A program made the position numbers and the translations under genes. Positions 13,028-20,610 of a DNA stretch of 21,913 nt are shown one piece after another. The notes below the pieces were generated by a model that saw nothing but the letters and a program-made list of their open reading frames with translations, was not told where the DNA came from and made no database searches. Position 1 is the first letter of the stretch. Every line of letters starts with the position of its first letter. This DNA is from Aphodomonas sp964553125 (GTDB taxonomy: Bacteria; Bacillota; Clostridia; Christensenellales; Aristaeellaceae): NCBI GenBank assembly GCA_964553125.1, contig CAZKJW010000032.1, forward strand, positions 1 through 21,913, read 5' to 3'.

Positions 13028-15217
13028 AAGAGGAATTTTGCGGGGAAAGCGTTGCTTGTTTGTCTGACAATCCTTTTGACGCTTCTGTGCGCCGCCGGCG
13101 CGCTGGCGGACGAGCCGATCGCCGTCGAAATGGAGGTCTCTCAGACGCAGCTGACCGGCGTGGGAACGGTGCGCGTGAGCATCAACGTGTTCAACATTAC
13201 CGACGACGGCAGCACCATTTCCGTAACGCTGTATGACCCGGATAAAAACGTCTGCGCGTCGTTTGGCAGCGGCGGCACGGCGAACCTCGCCCCCGGAACC
13301 GGCGCGAGCTTCAGCGGCAGCTGGACGGTAACGCAGGCGCAGCTGGACGCGGGCAAAATCACCTACACGGCCAGCTACAAAGTGACGGATGAAAACGGCA
13401 ACGTCAACGCCGTTTCGCGGCCGATCGCAAAGTCGATCACCTATCAGACGGCCACGCCGAAGCTGAACGTGGAGCGTACCGCGCCCACGAAGGCCGTGGA
13501 AGGCCAGACCACGACAGTATCCTACCTGCTGACGAACATCGGCACGGTGGATGTGACCGATATCCAGATCCTCGATCCCGGCCTCTCCGCCGAGCCGCTG
13601 ACCTGCCCGCTTCTGGGCGTTGGACAGTCTGTGCAGCTGAACTGCGATTTCGTCATGGGCTCCGAGCCGATGGTGACGCAGCCGACGGTCACCTATAATT
13701 ATCTTGTGGGCAGCGAAGAAAAGCAGAACAAAATCGACGGCCCCGCCAAGACGATCGACGTGGCGACGGTGGACGTGCTCGTGCAGCTGGCCGCGAAGTC
13801 GCTCATCGTCAACAAGGGCGACAAGGTTGAACTGAACTGCACGATCACCAATAAGGGCGATGTGGAATACACCAAGCTCTCCGTTGCGGACGCGACGCTG
13901 GGCGACATTGAAAGCGGCATCACGCTGGGCGCAAAGAAAGAGCACACCGTTAAGAAATCCATTACCGTCAGCGCGAGCGGCACTTACAAATTCATCGTCT
14001 CCGCGCTTGACGCGTCCGGAAACACCGTCACCTTTGCCTCCAACGAGCTGACGATTCAGACCGCGGAGGATATCAAGGAAACGCTGGGCGACGACGCCAT
14101 TGCGCCGGATCTGGAGATTGTCGTCGAAGCCGACCGCGAAATCATCTACACCGAGCCTTCCGAGATTGCCTTCCTCATCAAGGTGACGAACTTCGGCCGC
14201 CTTGCGGCGGAAAAGGTGGCGATCACCGAGGACGGCACAACGGTGAAAACCATTGACGTGATTCAGCCCAACGAGACGGTCACGTTTGCCAAGATGTTCA
14301 CCACCAATGTGGCGGGTCAGATTCAGTTCGTGGCGAGCACGAAGGACAGCGCAGGCGAGACGCACAGCTTTGAGTCAAACATCGTAAAGGTGACGTACGT
14401 TGCGCCCGCGCCGACCCCGACGCCCACGCCCGTGCCCACCATCGCGCCGACCGCAACGCCCGTGCCGACGGAAACGCCTTCCATCTCGCCCTTTGTGGAC
14501 GAAGAAGATCAGGGCGGCACGACGGGCCGCGTGCTGCTGTATGTGCTGGCCGGACTGCTGCTGGTGATTCTCGTGGCAGTGGTGCTGCTGGTGCTGGCAG
14601 ATCGCCGGCGCAATGCGCCGAAGGGGCCGCGCGGCGGCCGCGAAGCCGTGATTGACAGCATGGAGCGCAGCTCGCGCCGCAACTATGCGCAGCCTGCGCC
14701 GCGCCGCGCAGGAGCGCGCAGAGGTCAGGCCGCCCCCGCGCAGGAGGAAGCCGAAGAATACGGCGAGCCGCAGGAAGCGTCCACGCGCACGCAGCTCCCG
14801 CAGGAAGACGCCGAGCCGGAAGCTCCCGCAGACCGCTTCGCGCGCCCGACGCCGCGCCGCGAGTTGCAGATTTTCAACGACGATGACGACGAGCAGCCGA
14901 CGCGTTCCGCGATGCGCCGCGAAAGCGGGGTCACTGCATCGGGCAGCGATTATCTCAGCCGGATGCGCGGCGAGCGGCGGCAGCCCGACGACGAAGACGA
15001 GGGCACGCGCATGACGGACGACGAGGCCGCGCTGGTTTCCGGCGGCGACGCGCAGTATCGCATCAGCCGCAGCATGAACGACGTGCGGCGCGGCGGCGCG
15101 TGGCAGGCGGAGGATCCGCAGGCGTTTGCGCGCGGACAGCGCATGGCGCGTTCCGGCTATCAGCAGACGGAGGAACCGTTGAACAGCGATGACGAAGGCA
15201 GCAATGACGACGAATAA
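13025..15217 (+). CDS. Type I membrane protein with tandem CARDB/Ig-like modules and long charged cytoplasmic tail
   Basis: The 730-aa protein has a signal peptide (1-28, cleaved at ALA/DEP). About four beta-rich modules follow, near 30-140, 145-245, 248-345 and 362-458, each in the CARDB/DUF11 style (YLLTNIGTVDVTDIQI, CTITNKGDVEYTKLSV, IKVTNFGRLAAEKVAI). A Pro-Thr stalk spans 461-485 (PTPTPTPVPT), one membrane helix 502-525, then RRR and a 200-residue tail rich in Arg, Glu, Asp and Gln that looks disordered, ending in acidic repeats. This topology puts the modules outside and the tail in the cytoplasm. It may act in envelope adhesion or as a scaffold; no enzyme domain is seen. The start is set by the bridged ribosome site, and the signal peptide supports it. 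The last 14 bases overlap the next gene. Confidence 0.85.
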   Translation: MKRNFAGKALLVCLTILLTLLCAAGALADEPIAVEMEVSQTQLTGVGTVRVSINVFNITDDGSTISVTLYDPDKNVCASFGSGGTANLAPGTGASFSGSWTVTQAQLDAGKITYTASYKVTDENGNVNAVSRPIAKSITYQTATPKLNVERTAPTKAVEGQTTTVSYLLTNIGTVDVTDIQILDPGLSAEPLTCPLLGVGQSVQLNCDFVMGSEPMVTQPTVTYNYLVGSEEKQNKIDGPAKTIDVATVDVLVQLAAKSLIVNKGDKVELNCTITNKGDVEYTKLSVADATLGDIESGITLGAKKEHTVKKSITVSASGTYKFIVSALDASGNTVTFASNELTIQTAEDIKETLGDDAIAPDLEIVVEADREIIYTEPSEIAFLIKVTNFGRLAAEKVAITEDGTTVKTIDVIQPNETVTFAKMFTTNVAGQIQFVASTKDSAGETHSFESNIVKVTYVAPAPTPTPTPVPTIAPTATPVPTETPSISPFVDEEDQGGTTGRVLLYVLAGLLLVILVAVVLLVLADRRRNAPKGPRGGREAVIDSMERSSRRNYAQPAPRRAGARRGQAAPAQEEAEEYGEPQEASTRTQLPQEDAEPEAPADRFARPTPRRELQIFNDDDDEQPTRSAMRRESGVTASGSDYLSRMRGERRQPDDEDEGTRMTDDEAALVSGGDAQYRISRSMNDVRRGGAWQAEDPQAFARGQRMARSGYQQTEEPLNSDDEGSNDDE

Positions 15218-15908
15218 CACACAGGAATTTCAGGGCTTCTCCATGGAAGCCCTGGCTTTCTTTGCGGCGGTTCGCTTTAACAACAGCCGCGAGTTCATGA
15301 ACGACAACAGGGATATATTCGAGCGGGCGGTCAAAAGGCCGCTCGTTCTGTTGGCGCAGCAGCTGGCGCCGACGGTGCAGCAGATTGATTCGCGGATCGA
15401 TCCGCGCCCTTCGCGCGCCGTCAGCCGCATCTGGCGCGATGTGCGCTTCAGCCGCGATAAATCGCCGCTGCGCGATCATATGTGGATCGGCTTTAATCCC
15501 ATTGGGGAAAATAAAGGCGACTCGTGCGGCTTCTTCTTTGAAATTTCCGCCGAATGGGCGGGCTGGGGCTGCGGTTTTTACCAAATGCGGCCTGAATCCA
15601 TGGAAAATTTGCGCTGCATCTTGCGTGAGAAGCCGAAATATGTTAAAAAGATACTGGATGCGGATGGGTTCCGCTCGGAGTACGAAATTCGCGGCGAACG
15701 CTATCTGCGGCAGCATCAGCCGCCGGAGGGCATGGATGACGCGCTGGGCGCGCTTTACAGCCGCAAGTGCGTTTTCTGCGAGCATGTCGTGACCGACATG
15801 GAGGAGGTTTCGCGCCCCGAACTTGCCGAAAGAATCGCCGCAGGGTTTGTGGCGGCTGCGCCGTTCTATCGTCTTCTGCGCGAATGCGCGGAAGAAAAAT
15901 CAATCTGA
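15204..15908 (+). CDS. DUF2461 (TIGR02453-type) domain protein
   Basis: A 234-aa cytoplasmic protein of a widespread family with no established biochemical function. It shows the family pattern: ALAFFAAVRFNNSREFMNDN near the N-terminus (usual form F-x-x-L-x-x-N-N-x-x-x-W-F), then RIWRDVRFSRDKSPLRDHMW, then a WGCGFYQM and RPESMENLR stretch. I chose ATG 15204 because AAGG lies 5 bases ahead. An in-frame ATG at 15189 has only a distant GGAGGA. Either start overlaps the end of the membrane protein gene, so the two are likely translationally coupled, which suggests but does not prove a shared role. Confidence 0.82.
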   Translation: MTTNNTQEFQGFSMEALAFFAAVRFNNSREFMNDNRDIFERAVKRPLVLLAQQLAPTVQQIDSRIDPRPSRAVSRIWRDVRFSRDKSPLRDHMWIGFNPIGENKGDSCGFFFEISAEWAGWGCGFYQMRPESMENLRCILREKPKYVKKILDADGFRSEYEIRGERYLRQHQPPEGMDDALGALYSRKCVFCEHVVTDMEEVSRPELAERIAAGFVAAAPFYRLLRECAEEKSI

Positions 15909-15913
15909 CTCGC

Positions 15914-15972
15914 TGCCCGTCCGGGCTTCCGGAGGGGAAGGAGATATAGGGGAAACAATTCCCATTCGGGCA
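15914..15972 (+). other. Possible structured leader ahead of tkt
   Basis: TGCCCG (15914-15919) can pair with CGGGCA (15967-15972), or its GCCC can close a local hairpin with GGGC (15923-15926); the two folds exclude one another. A small GGGAA/TTCCC hairpin (15950-15963) lies inside. No known riboswitch consensus and no convincing promoter were recognised. Confidence 0.25.
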
Positions 15973-15994
15973 TCATTTCGAGGGAGGTTTACCA

Positions 15995-17971
15995 ATGAGC
16001 ATCGATCAGAAAGTCGTAAACACAATCCGCATTCTGTCCGCTGAGCAGGTGCAGGCTGCCAAGTCCGGCCATCCGGGCGCGCCCATGGGCGTTGCGCCGA
16101 CTGCCTACGCGCTGTGGGACAAGGTGATGAAGTACAACCCCGCCAACCCCAACTGGGTCAACCGCGACCGCTATGTGCTTTCCGGCGGCCACGGCTCCGC
16201 GCTGCTGTATACGCTGCTGCATCTCTACGGCGTGGGCGGCATGTCGATTGAAGACCTCAAGTCGTTCCGTCAGCTGGGCAGCAAGTGCGCCGGCCATCCG
16301 GAATATGGCCACACTGTGGGCGTTGAAACGACCACCGGCCCGCTCGGTCAGGGCGTGGCCAACGCCGTCGGCTTTGCCATGGCGGAAAAGCACATCGCCG
16401 CGCACTTCAACCGTGAAGGCTTCCCGGTGATGGATCACTACACCTACGTCACCTGCGGCGACGGCGACATGATGGAGGGCATCAGCCACGAGGCAGCCTC
16501 TCTGGCCGGCACGCTGGAGCTGGGAAAGCTGATCTGCATCTACGACAAGAACGGCATCACCATCGAAGGCAGCACGGATATCGCTTTCCGCGAGAATGTC
16601 GGCGCGCGCTTTGAAGCATACGGCTGGCAGGTCATCGATGTTGCCGACGGCAACGAATGGCAGAACGTCTATGCCGCCATTGAAGAAGCGAAGAAGGATC
16701 CGCGTCCGTCGCTGATCATCGCGCACACCATCATCGGCTACGGCTGCCCCGCCAAGCAGGGCACCGCTTCCGCGCACGGCGAACCGCTCGGCCCGGAGAA
16801 CCTTGCCGAAGCGAAGAAGAACCTCGGCCTGCCCGAGGGCGATTTCGCCGTCGAACCCGAAGTCTATGCCCACACCGCGCAAACCGCCGCCAAGGGCGCC
16901 AAGGCCGAAGCGGAATGGGAAGCGCTGTTCGCTGCCTATGCGGAGAAGTATCCGGAACTGGCCGCCGAGTGGAAGGTCTGGTTCTCCGACGAGCTGCCGT
17001 GCGATCTGCTGCATGACGACGCCTTCTGGGCCTTTGAAGGCAGCAACGCCACCCGCAACACCTCCGGCGAGGCGCTGAACCGTCTGGCCGCGCGCGTGCC
17101 GAACCTGTTCGGCGGCAGCGCCGACCTGTGCCCGTCCAATAAGTCCAACATGAAGAACAGCGGCTTCTTCTCTGCGGAAACGCCCGAGGCCAGCAACATC
17201 CACTTCGGCATCCGCGAGCACGCGATGAGCGCGATCTGCAACGCCATGCAGCTGCACGGCGGCCTGCGCGCCTACGCCGCCACGTTCTTCTGCTTCTCCG
17301 ACTACATGAAGAACGGCATCCGCCTTTCCGCCATGATGAAGCAGAAGGTCGCCTACATCCTTACGCACGACTCCATCGGCGTCGGCGAGGATGGCCCGAC
17401 CCACCAGCCTGTCGAGCATCTGGCCGGCCTGCGCGCCATTCCGAACCTGCTCGTGTTCCGCCCGGCCGACGGCAAGGAAACCGCCGCTGCGTGGTATGCC
17501 AGCCAGACGGATGGCCGCCCGACCTGCATCGTCAGCACCCGCCAGAACCTGCCCACCTACAACGAGGACGGCCGCGACGCGCTCAAGGGCGGTTACATCC
17601 TCTCCGATTGCGAAGGCACGCCCGACGTGCTGCTGATGGCCTCCGGCTCCGAAGTGGAGCAGATGATGGCCGCGCAGACCGTTCTGGCCGCCGAGGGCGT
17701 CAAGGCCCGCGTGATTTCCATGCCCTGCATGGAGCTGTATGAGGAGCAGAGCGAGGAATACAAGGAGTCCGTCATGCCCAAGGCAGTTCGCGCCCGCGTA
17801 TCCATGGAAGCCGGCGTGACCATGCCGTGGTTCAAGTATGTCGGTCTGGACGGCAAGGCCATCGGCATCGACACCTTCGGCGCGTCCGGCCCCTACAAGA
17901 AGCTCTTCCCGCTTTACGGCATCACCACTGAGCATGTCGTTGAGGAAGCGAAGAAGGTTCTCGGCAAGTAA
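15995..17971 (+). CDS. tkt: Transketolase
   Basis: Thiamine-diphosphate enzyme of the non-oxidative pentose phosphate pathway that transfers two-carbon ketol units between sugar phosphates in the cytoplasm. The 658-aa protein is full length and fused, not the split archaeal/clostridial form. Landmarks are SGHPGAPMG (His26), SGGHGSALLY, HPEYGHTVGVETTTGPLGQG, and the TPP-Mg motif GDGDMMEGISHEA beginning at Gly155 and ending in YDKN. The pyrimidine-binding domain follows (FGIREHAMSAICNAMQLHGG, HDSIGVGEDGPTHQP, then VFRPADGKET). ATG 15995 has AGGGAGG seven bases upstream. Codon choice is C-ending and regular, typical of a highly expressed gene. It stands 86 bases after the DUF2461 gene and ends in a good terminator; no transaldolase or epimerase gene is adjacent. 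Confidence 0.97.
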   Translation: MSIDQKVVNTIRILSAEQVQAAKSGHPGAPMGVAPTAYALWDKVMKYNPANPNWVNRDRYVLSGGHGSALLYTLLHLYGVGGMSIEDLKSFRQLGSKCAGHPEYGHTVGVETTTGPLGQGVANAVGFAMAEKHIAAHFNREGFPVMDHYTYVTCGDGDMMEGISHEAASLAGTLELGKLICIYDKNGITIEGSTDIAFRENVGARFEAYGWQVIDVADGNEWQNVYAAIEEAKKDPRPSLIIAHTIIGYGCPAKQGTASAHGEPLGPENLAEAKKNLGLPEGDFAVEPEVYAHTAQTAAKGAKAEAEWEALFAAYAEKYPELAAEWKVWFSDELPCDLLHDDAFWAFEGSNATRNTSGEALNRLAARVPNLFGGSADLCPSNKSNMKNSGFFSAETPEASNIHFGIREHAMSAICNAMQLHGGLRAYAATFFCFSDYMKNGIRLSAMMKQKVAYILTHDSIGVGEDGPTHQPVEHLAGLRAIPNLLVFRPADGKETAAAWYASQTDGRPTCIVSTRQNLPTYNEDGRDALKGGYILSDCEGTPDVLLMASGSEVEQMMAAQTVLAAEGVKARVISMPCMELYEEQSEEYKESVMPKAVRARVSMEAGVTMPWFKYVGLDGKAIGIDTFGASGPYKKLFPLYGITTEHVVEEAKKVLGK

Positions 17972-18010
17972 CGGATTGTTTTTGCCGCGCAGCGCGCGGT
18001 CAAACCAGCG

Positions 18011-18046
18011 AGCGGCTCTTCCGGCTAAAACGGAGGAGCCGCTTTT
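18011..18046 (+). terminator. Intrinsic terminator of tkt
   Basis: AGCGGCTC (18011-18018) pairs with GAGCCGCT (18035-18042), extended inward by TCCG/CGGA, then five Ts. It lies 40 bases after the tkt stop. Confidence 0.85.
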
Positions 18047-18117
18047 TGCAGGGCGCAAAGGCGCGGCAGCGCAAAAAATGAAACGCTGGGTTTTTAAGAA
18101 AATATTTCCAATACCAC

Positions 18118-18147
18118 TTGACATGTAATATATTCGTAATATATAAT
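18118..18147 (+). promoter_or_regulatory. Perfect-consensus sigma-A promoter with an AT palindrome in the spacer
   Basis: TTGACA (18118-18123), 18-nt spacer and TATAAT (18142-18147): all 12 consensus bases. Between the boxes and into the -10 runs an inverted repeat ATATATT-CGT-AATATAT (18128-18144). The same bases also read as a direct repeat TAATATAT with an 11-bp period (18126-18133, 18137-18144). The placement suits a repressor site, but simple AT richness could also produce it. Confidence 0.85.
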
Positions 18148-18153
18148 AAACCT

Positions 18154-18237
18154 GAACAGAAACGACGGGCGATAGATCTCCAGAAGGGCGGCGGTTTGCC
18201 TGTGGGCCGTCCTTCCAGCGCGAAAGCGCATTTTTTT
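18154..18237 (+). ncRNA. Candidate small RNA or attenuated leader
   Basis: Downstream of the consensus promoter, about 84 nt hold a 9-bp stem AAGGGCGGC (18184-18192)/GCCGTCCTT (18206-18214) with one G-U pair. A hairpin GCGC-GAAA-GCGC (18218-18229) then runs into A and seven Ts. The second stem is only 4 bp, so termination may be partial. This reads either as a free-standing small RNA or as an attenuator ahead of the SH3b gene that starts at 18352. There is no reading frame with a ribosome site inside. I recognise no known RNA family. Confidence 0.4.
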
Positions 18238-18262
18238 ATTTGGATAAAAACGGAAAAAGGAA

Positions 18263-18291
18263 TTGTCTCCATGAGGAAAACGTGGTATAAC
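18263..18291 (+). promoter_or_regulatory. Second, weaker promoter ahead of the first SH3b gene
   Basis: TTGTCT (18263-18268), 17-nt spacer, TATAAC (18286-18291). It lies downstream of the terminator-like hairpin, so it could drive the SH3b gene independently of the upstream promoter. The match is 4 of 6 and 5 of 6 bases. Confidence 0.5.
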
Positions 18292-18351
18292 ATATAAAGC
18301 TGAGCATATAAAAAAGCGAAAGAGCATTGAACAAAAAAGGGGGAAAACAAA

Positions 18352-18870
18352 ATGAAAAACCTCGTCCGCTCCAAGAAGCTCCGCGCGGCGCTGATTCTGG
18401 CGCTTGTCATCGCGCTGATGCTGCCCGTCATGGCGTCCGCCGCCACCGCGTACATCAACACCCGGTCCTCCGGGCTGAACCTGCGCGAAGGCCCCGGCAC
18501 CGGCTACAGCGTCATCCGCAGTTTCCCGAAGGGAACGCGCGTTGAAGTGCTGTCCTCCGTGAACGGCTGGGCGTATGTCTATGTCGGCGGCTATTACGGC
18601 TACATGAGCGAGAGCTATCTGAGCAGCACCGTTGCGACCGGTTCCGTTTGCTATCCCTACGCCTACTTCGATGGAACCAGCTGGAATTACAACTGGGGCT
18701 ACACCAACGTCAACGGCGAATGGTATCCGCTCGGCCCGAACGGCCTGCCCGTGGGCACGCGCCCGAATCCGTGGGGCCCGCTGTCCGGTCTGCGCTATCC
18801 GTGGGAAGTGTTCCCGAACGAAGAAAAGCCCGAAACGCCCAGCACGGATGCCGCTACGGGCGCCAAGTAA
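18352..18870 (+). CDS. Secreted SH3b-domain protein (paralog 1)
   Basis: 172 aa. The signal peptide (1-30) ends ASA/ATAY. A bacterial SH3 domain (about 34-93) has NTRSSGLNLREGPG, then VIRSFPKGTRVEVLS and NGWAYVYVGGYYGYM, the pattern of domains that bind peptidoglycan peptides. The C-terminal 75 residues are rich in Tyr, Trp, Pro and Gly (YFDGTSWNYNWGYTNVNGEW) and match nothing I know. No catalytic domain or anchor is visible, so it probably associates with the cell wall after export. GGGGGA lies seven bases before the ATG. Residues 1-92 align without gaps to the next gene product, and its terminator is also duplicated there. Two promoters and a leader lie upstream. Confidence 0.85.
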   Translation: MKNLVRSKKLRAALILALVIALMLPVMASAATAYINTRSSGLNLREGPGTGYSVIRSFPKGTRVEVLSSVNGWAYVYVGGYYGYMSESYLSSTVATGSVCYPYAYFDGTSWNYNWGYTNVNGEWYPLGPNGLPVGTRPNPWGPLSGLRYPWEVFPNEEKPETPSTDAATGAK

Positions 18871-18898
18871 TAACGTTTCCGGTTTGCCATGCTTTTGC

Positions 18899-18929
18899 GT
18901 TCCCTGCCATGCGGCGGGGAACTTTTTTT
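18899..18929 (+). terminator. Terminator of SH3b paralog 1
   Basis: GTTCCC (18899-18904) pairs with GGGAAC (18917-18922), followed by seven Ts. A short palindrome GGCGCA/TGCGCC (about 18933-18945) follows. The whole stretch recurs almost unchanged after paralog 2. Confidence 0.8.
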
Positions 18930-18981
18930 CTTAGGCGCATTGCGCCCGCAAAAACCGCGCCGGGCGATTTCTGCAAAGCCG

Positions 18982-19010
18982 TTGCGCCGGCAGGAAGAAT
19001 ACGATATAAT
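18982..19010 (+). promoter_or_regulatory. Promoter of SH3b paralog 2
   Basis: TTGCGC (18982-18987), 17-nt spacer, perfect TATAAT (19005-19010). It gives a short leader of about 40 nt with a GGGAGGG ribosome site. It differs completely from the promoter region of paralog 1. Confidence 0.65.
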
Positions 19011-19054
19011 GAAACCGGCTTCCTGAAACAAAAGGAAAATAGGGAGGGAAAGAA

Positions 19055-19501
19055 ATGAAAAAAACCGTTCGCTCCAAGAGAGTCCGCATGGTGCTCGTGC
19101 TGGCGCTCGTCGTTGCGCTCGCGCTGCCCGTTCTGGCCTCCGCCGCCACTGCTTATGTCAACACGAAAACCGACCGGCTGAACCTGCGTGAAGGCCCTGG
19201 CTTCCAGTACAGGATCATTTACAGCTTCCCGCGCGGAACGAAAGTGGAAGTGCTGTCCGTCCGGGATGGCTGGGCGTATGTTCTGGTCGATGGCCGGTAC
19301 GGCTATATGTACGAGGGATACCTGAGCAGCGTCCATCCGGATCGGCTGACCAAGGTAACGGAAGTGTATGAGTGGGAGGAGCCGGAAACGCAGTCCACGC
19401 CTACGCCCGCGCCCACGCCGCAGCCCACGCCGGAGCCGCCTGAGGAAGAACCTGCGGGCGGGGACAAAAATGACGACGCCCTGCCCCTGAGCGTGCTTTA
19501 A
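19055..19501 (+). CDS. Secreted SH3b-domain protein (paralog 2)
   Basis: 148 aa. The signal peptide (1-30, ASA/ATAY) and SH3b domain (about 34-93; NTKTDRLNLREGPG, GTKVEVLSVRDGWAYVLVDG) align gap-free with paralog 1. After residue 93 the two are unrelated: here the tail is a Pro-Thr stalk (STPTPAPTPQPTPEP, about 114-128) and an acidic end. The stalk has no LPxTG or membrane anchor behind it. Export and wall binding are inferred from the family. GGGAGGG lies about seven bases before the ATG. The gene has its own promoter and a terminator that copies that of paralog 1, pointing to tandem duplication followed by replacement or divergence of the 3' part. Confidence 0.85.
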   Translation: MKKTVRSKRVRMVLVLALVVALALPVLASAATAYVNTKTDRLNLREGPGFQYRIIYSFPRGTKVEVLSVRDGWAYVLVDGRYGYMYEGYLSSVHPDRLTKVTEVYEWEEPETQSTPTPAPTPQPTPEPPEEEPAGGDKNDDALPLSVL

Positions 19502-19539
19502 GAAAAACGAAAGCGTCCGCGGCTATGCCGCCGCGCTGT

Positions 19540-19570
19540 GTTCCCTGCCATGCGGCGGGGAACTTTTTTT
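19540..19570 (+). terminator. Terminator of SH3b paralog 2 (copy of 18899-18929)
   Basis: The same stem GTTCCC/GGGAAC, the same loop and the same seven Ts as at 18899-18929, again followed by the GGCGCA/TGCGCC palindrome and CGCAAA. The 31 bases are identical. Similarity continues to about 19592 with one deletion and one substitution. Confidence 0.85.
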
Positions 19571-19656
19571 CTGGGCGCATTGCGCCCGCAAAGAACGCAC
19601 CCGCGCCGCCTGCCGCTCATAGTCTGAAACGGAATCTATGCTTTGGAGGCGAGAAA

Positions 19657-20508
19657 ATGCAGCAATCCGTTTGCGGCGCAAATTCCATCCGGTATACGAT
19701 TGGAAAAGGGCAGACGCTCTATGCGATCGCCCAGGAGTACAACACGACCGTGCAGGCTATTCTCGATGCGAACCCTGGGCTGGACGCGCAGCTGTATTAC
19801 GCGGGCGACGTGATCTGTATCCCTCAGCAGCAGACCGCGCCCACCCAGCCGACCGGCTGCGTCGGTGGCACGGCGTACACCGTCCAGCGCGGCGACAGCT
19901 TTTACCTCATCGCGCAGCGATTCGACATTCCGCTCGCCGATCTGCTTGCGGCGAACCCCGGCGTTGACCCGGCTCGGCTGCTCGTCGGTCAGGTGATCTG
20001 CGTCCCGGCGCGCGTGCAGACGTGTCCCGCGGGGTACAGCGTACATACCGTCATGCGCGGGCAGACGTTTGTGGATTTGCAGGTGCTCTACAATGTGTCC
20101 TATGCGGCGCTGGAGCAGGCAAACCGCGACGTCGATCTGCGCAACCTGCAGGAGGGGCAGCAGCTGTGCGTAGCGCCCGCGGGAACGCGCGGAAATTGCA
20201 GCGCGGGCGGCGCGGCGTACGTCATGGTTCAGGGCGACACGCTGGCCGTGGTGGCCTCGCGGTACGGCACGTCCATCGGCGATATCCTCATGGCGAACCC
20301 GGTGCTCACGCCGACGGATTTCGTGCAGGGCCGCATCATCTGCCTGCCTGCAACGGCGCAGGGCGGAACCGGCTCCACGACCGGAAACACCGGCAGCACC
20401 GGCGGCACGGGCAGCGGTTCCGGCAGCACGAACGACATCTGGCCGACGCGTCCCTGCGCGGGCGCCGCGTGCGAGCCGGGGATGCACATCGCAGGAGAGC
20501 GCGCCTGA
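19657..20508 (+). CDS. Four-LysM-domain protein without signal peptide
   Basis: 283 aa. Four LysM modules, which bind N-acetylglucosamine polymers, lie at about 12-56, 72-116, 127-172 and 186-231 (YTIGKGQTLYAIAQEYNTT, YTVQRGDSFYLIAQRFDIP, HTVMRGQTFVDLQVLYNVS, VMVQGDTLAVVASRYGTS). Each ends with a Cys in a V-I-C-x-P-like strand, and further Cys lie in the linkers. A Gly-Ser-Thr linker (about 234-260) and a short Cys-containing tail follow. There is no signal peptide or catalytic domain, which resembles LysM proteins deposited on spores from the mother cell. CACC, 16 bases, then CATAGTCT (19598-19625) loosely resembles a SigK/SigE-type promoter. ATG 19657 has GGAGG eight bases ahead; the frame is open from 19525, inside the previous terminator. 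Spore location is inference. Confidence 0.85.
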   Translation: MQQSVCGANSIRYTIGKGQTLYAIAQEYNTTVQAILDANPGLDAQLYYAGDVICIPQQQTAPTQPTGCVGGTAYTVQRGDSFYLIAQRFDIPLADLLAANPGVDPARLLVGQVICVPARVQTCPAGYSVHTVMRGQTFVDLQVLYNVSYAALEQANRDVDLRNLQEGQQLCVAPAGTRGNCSAGGAAYVMVQGDTLAVVASRYGTSIGDILMANPVLTPTDFVQGRIICLPATAQGGTGSTTGNTGSTGGTGSGSGSTNDIWPTRPCAGAACEPGMHIAGERA

Positions 20509-20544
20509 CGCGCCATACGAACGGCGTAAGTATGCCTGAGACTT

Positions 20545-20582
20545 GCGGCCCCCTCGCGGAAGAACAACCGCGGAGGGGCTGC
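20545..20582 (+). other. Long stem-loop after the LysM gene
   Basis: A 15-bp stem with one mismatch and two G-U pairs (20545-20559 with 20568-20582) encloses an 8-nt loop AAGAACAA. It lies 36 bases after the stop. There is no T-run, so it may be a transcript-stabilising structure or a non-canonical terminator. Confidence 0.55.
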
Positions 20583-20610
20583 GTCTGTGACAGGGATGTG
20601 GGGTTTTCGG

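Noticed and set aside
13003..13236. Short frame starting at the ATG next to the GGGAGGG site
   Set aside because: There is no spacer between Shine-Dalgarno and ATG, and the product overlaps the membrane protein out of frame with no recognisable features. The signal peptide in the other frame is convincing.
15189..15203. Upstream ATG for the DUF2461 gene
   Set aside because: The nearest GGAGGA is about 16 bases away, while ATG 15204 has AAGG five bases ahead. The earlier codon remains possible.
17972..18351. Minus-strand frames between tkt and the SH3b gene (for example 18094-18327)
   Set aside because: They run across the tkt terminator region and the consensus promoter, have no ribosome site and show no protein-like pattern.
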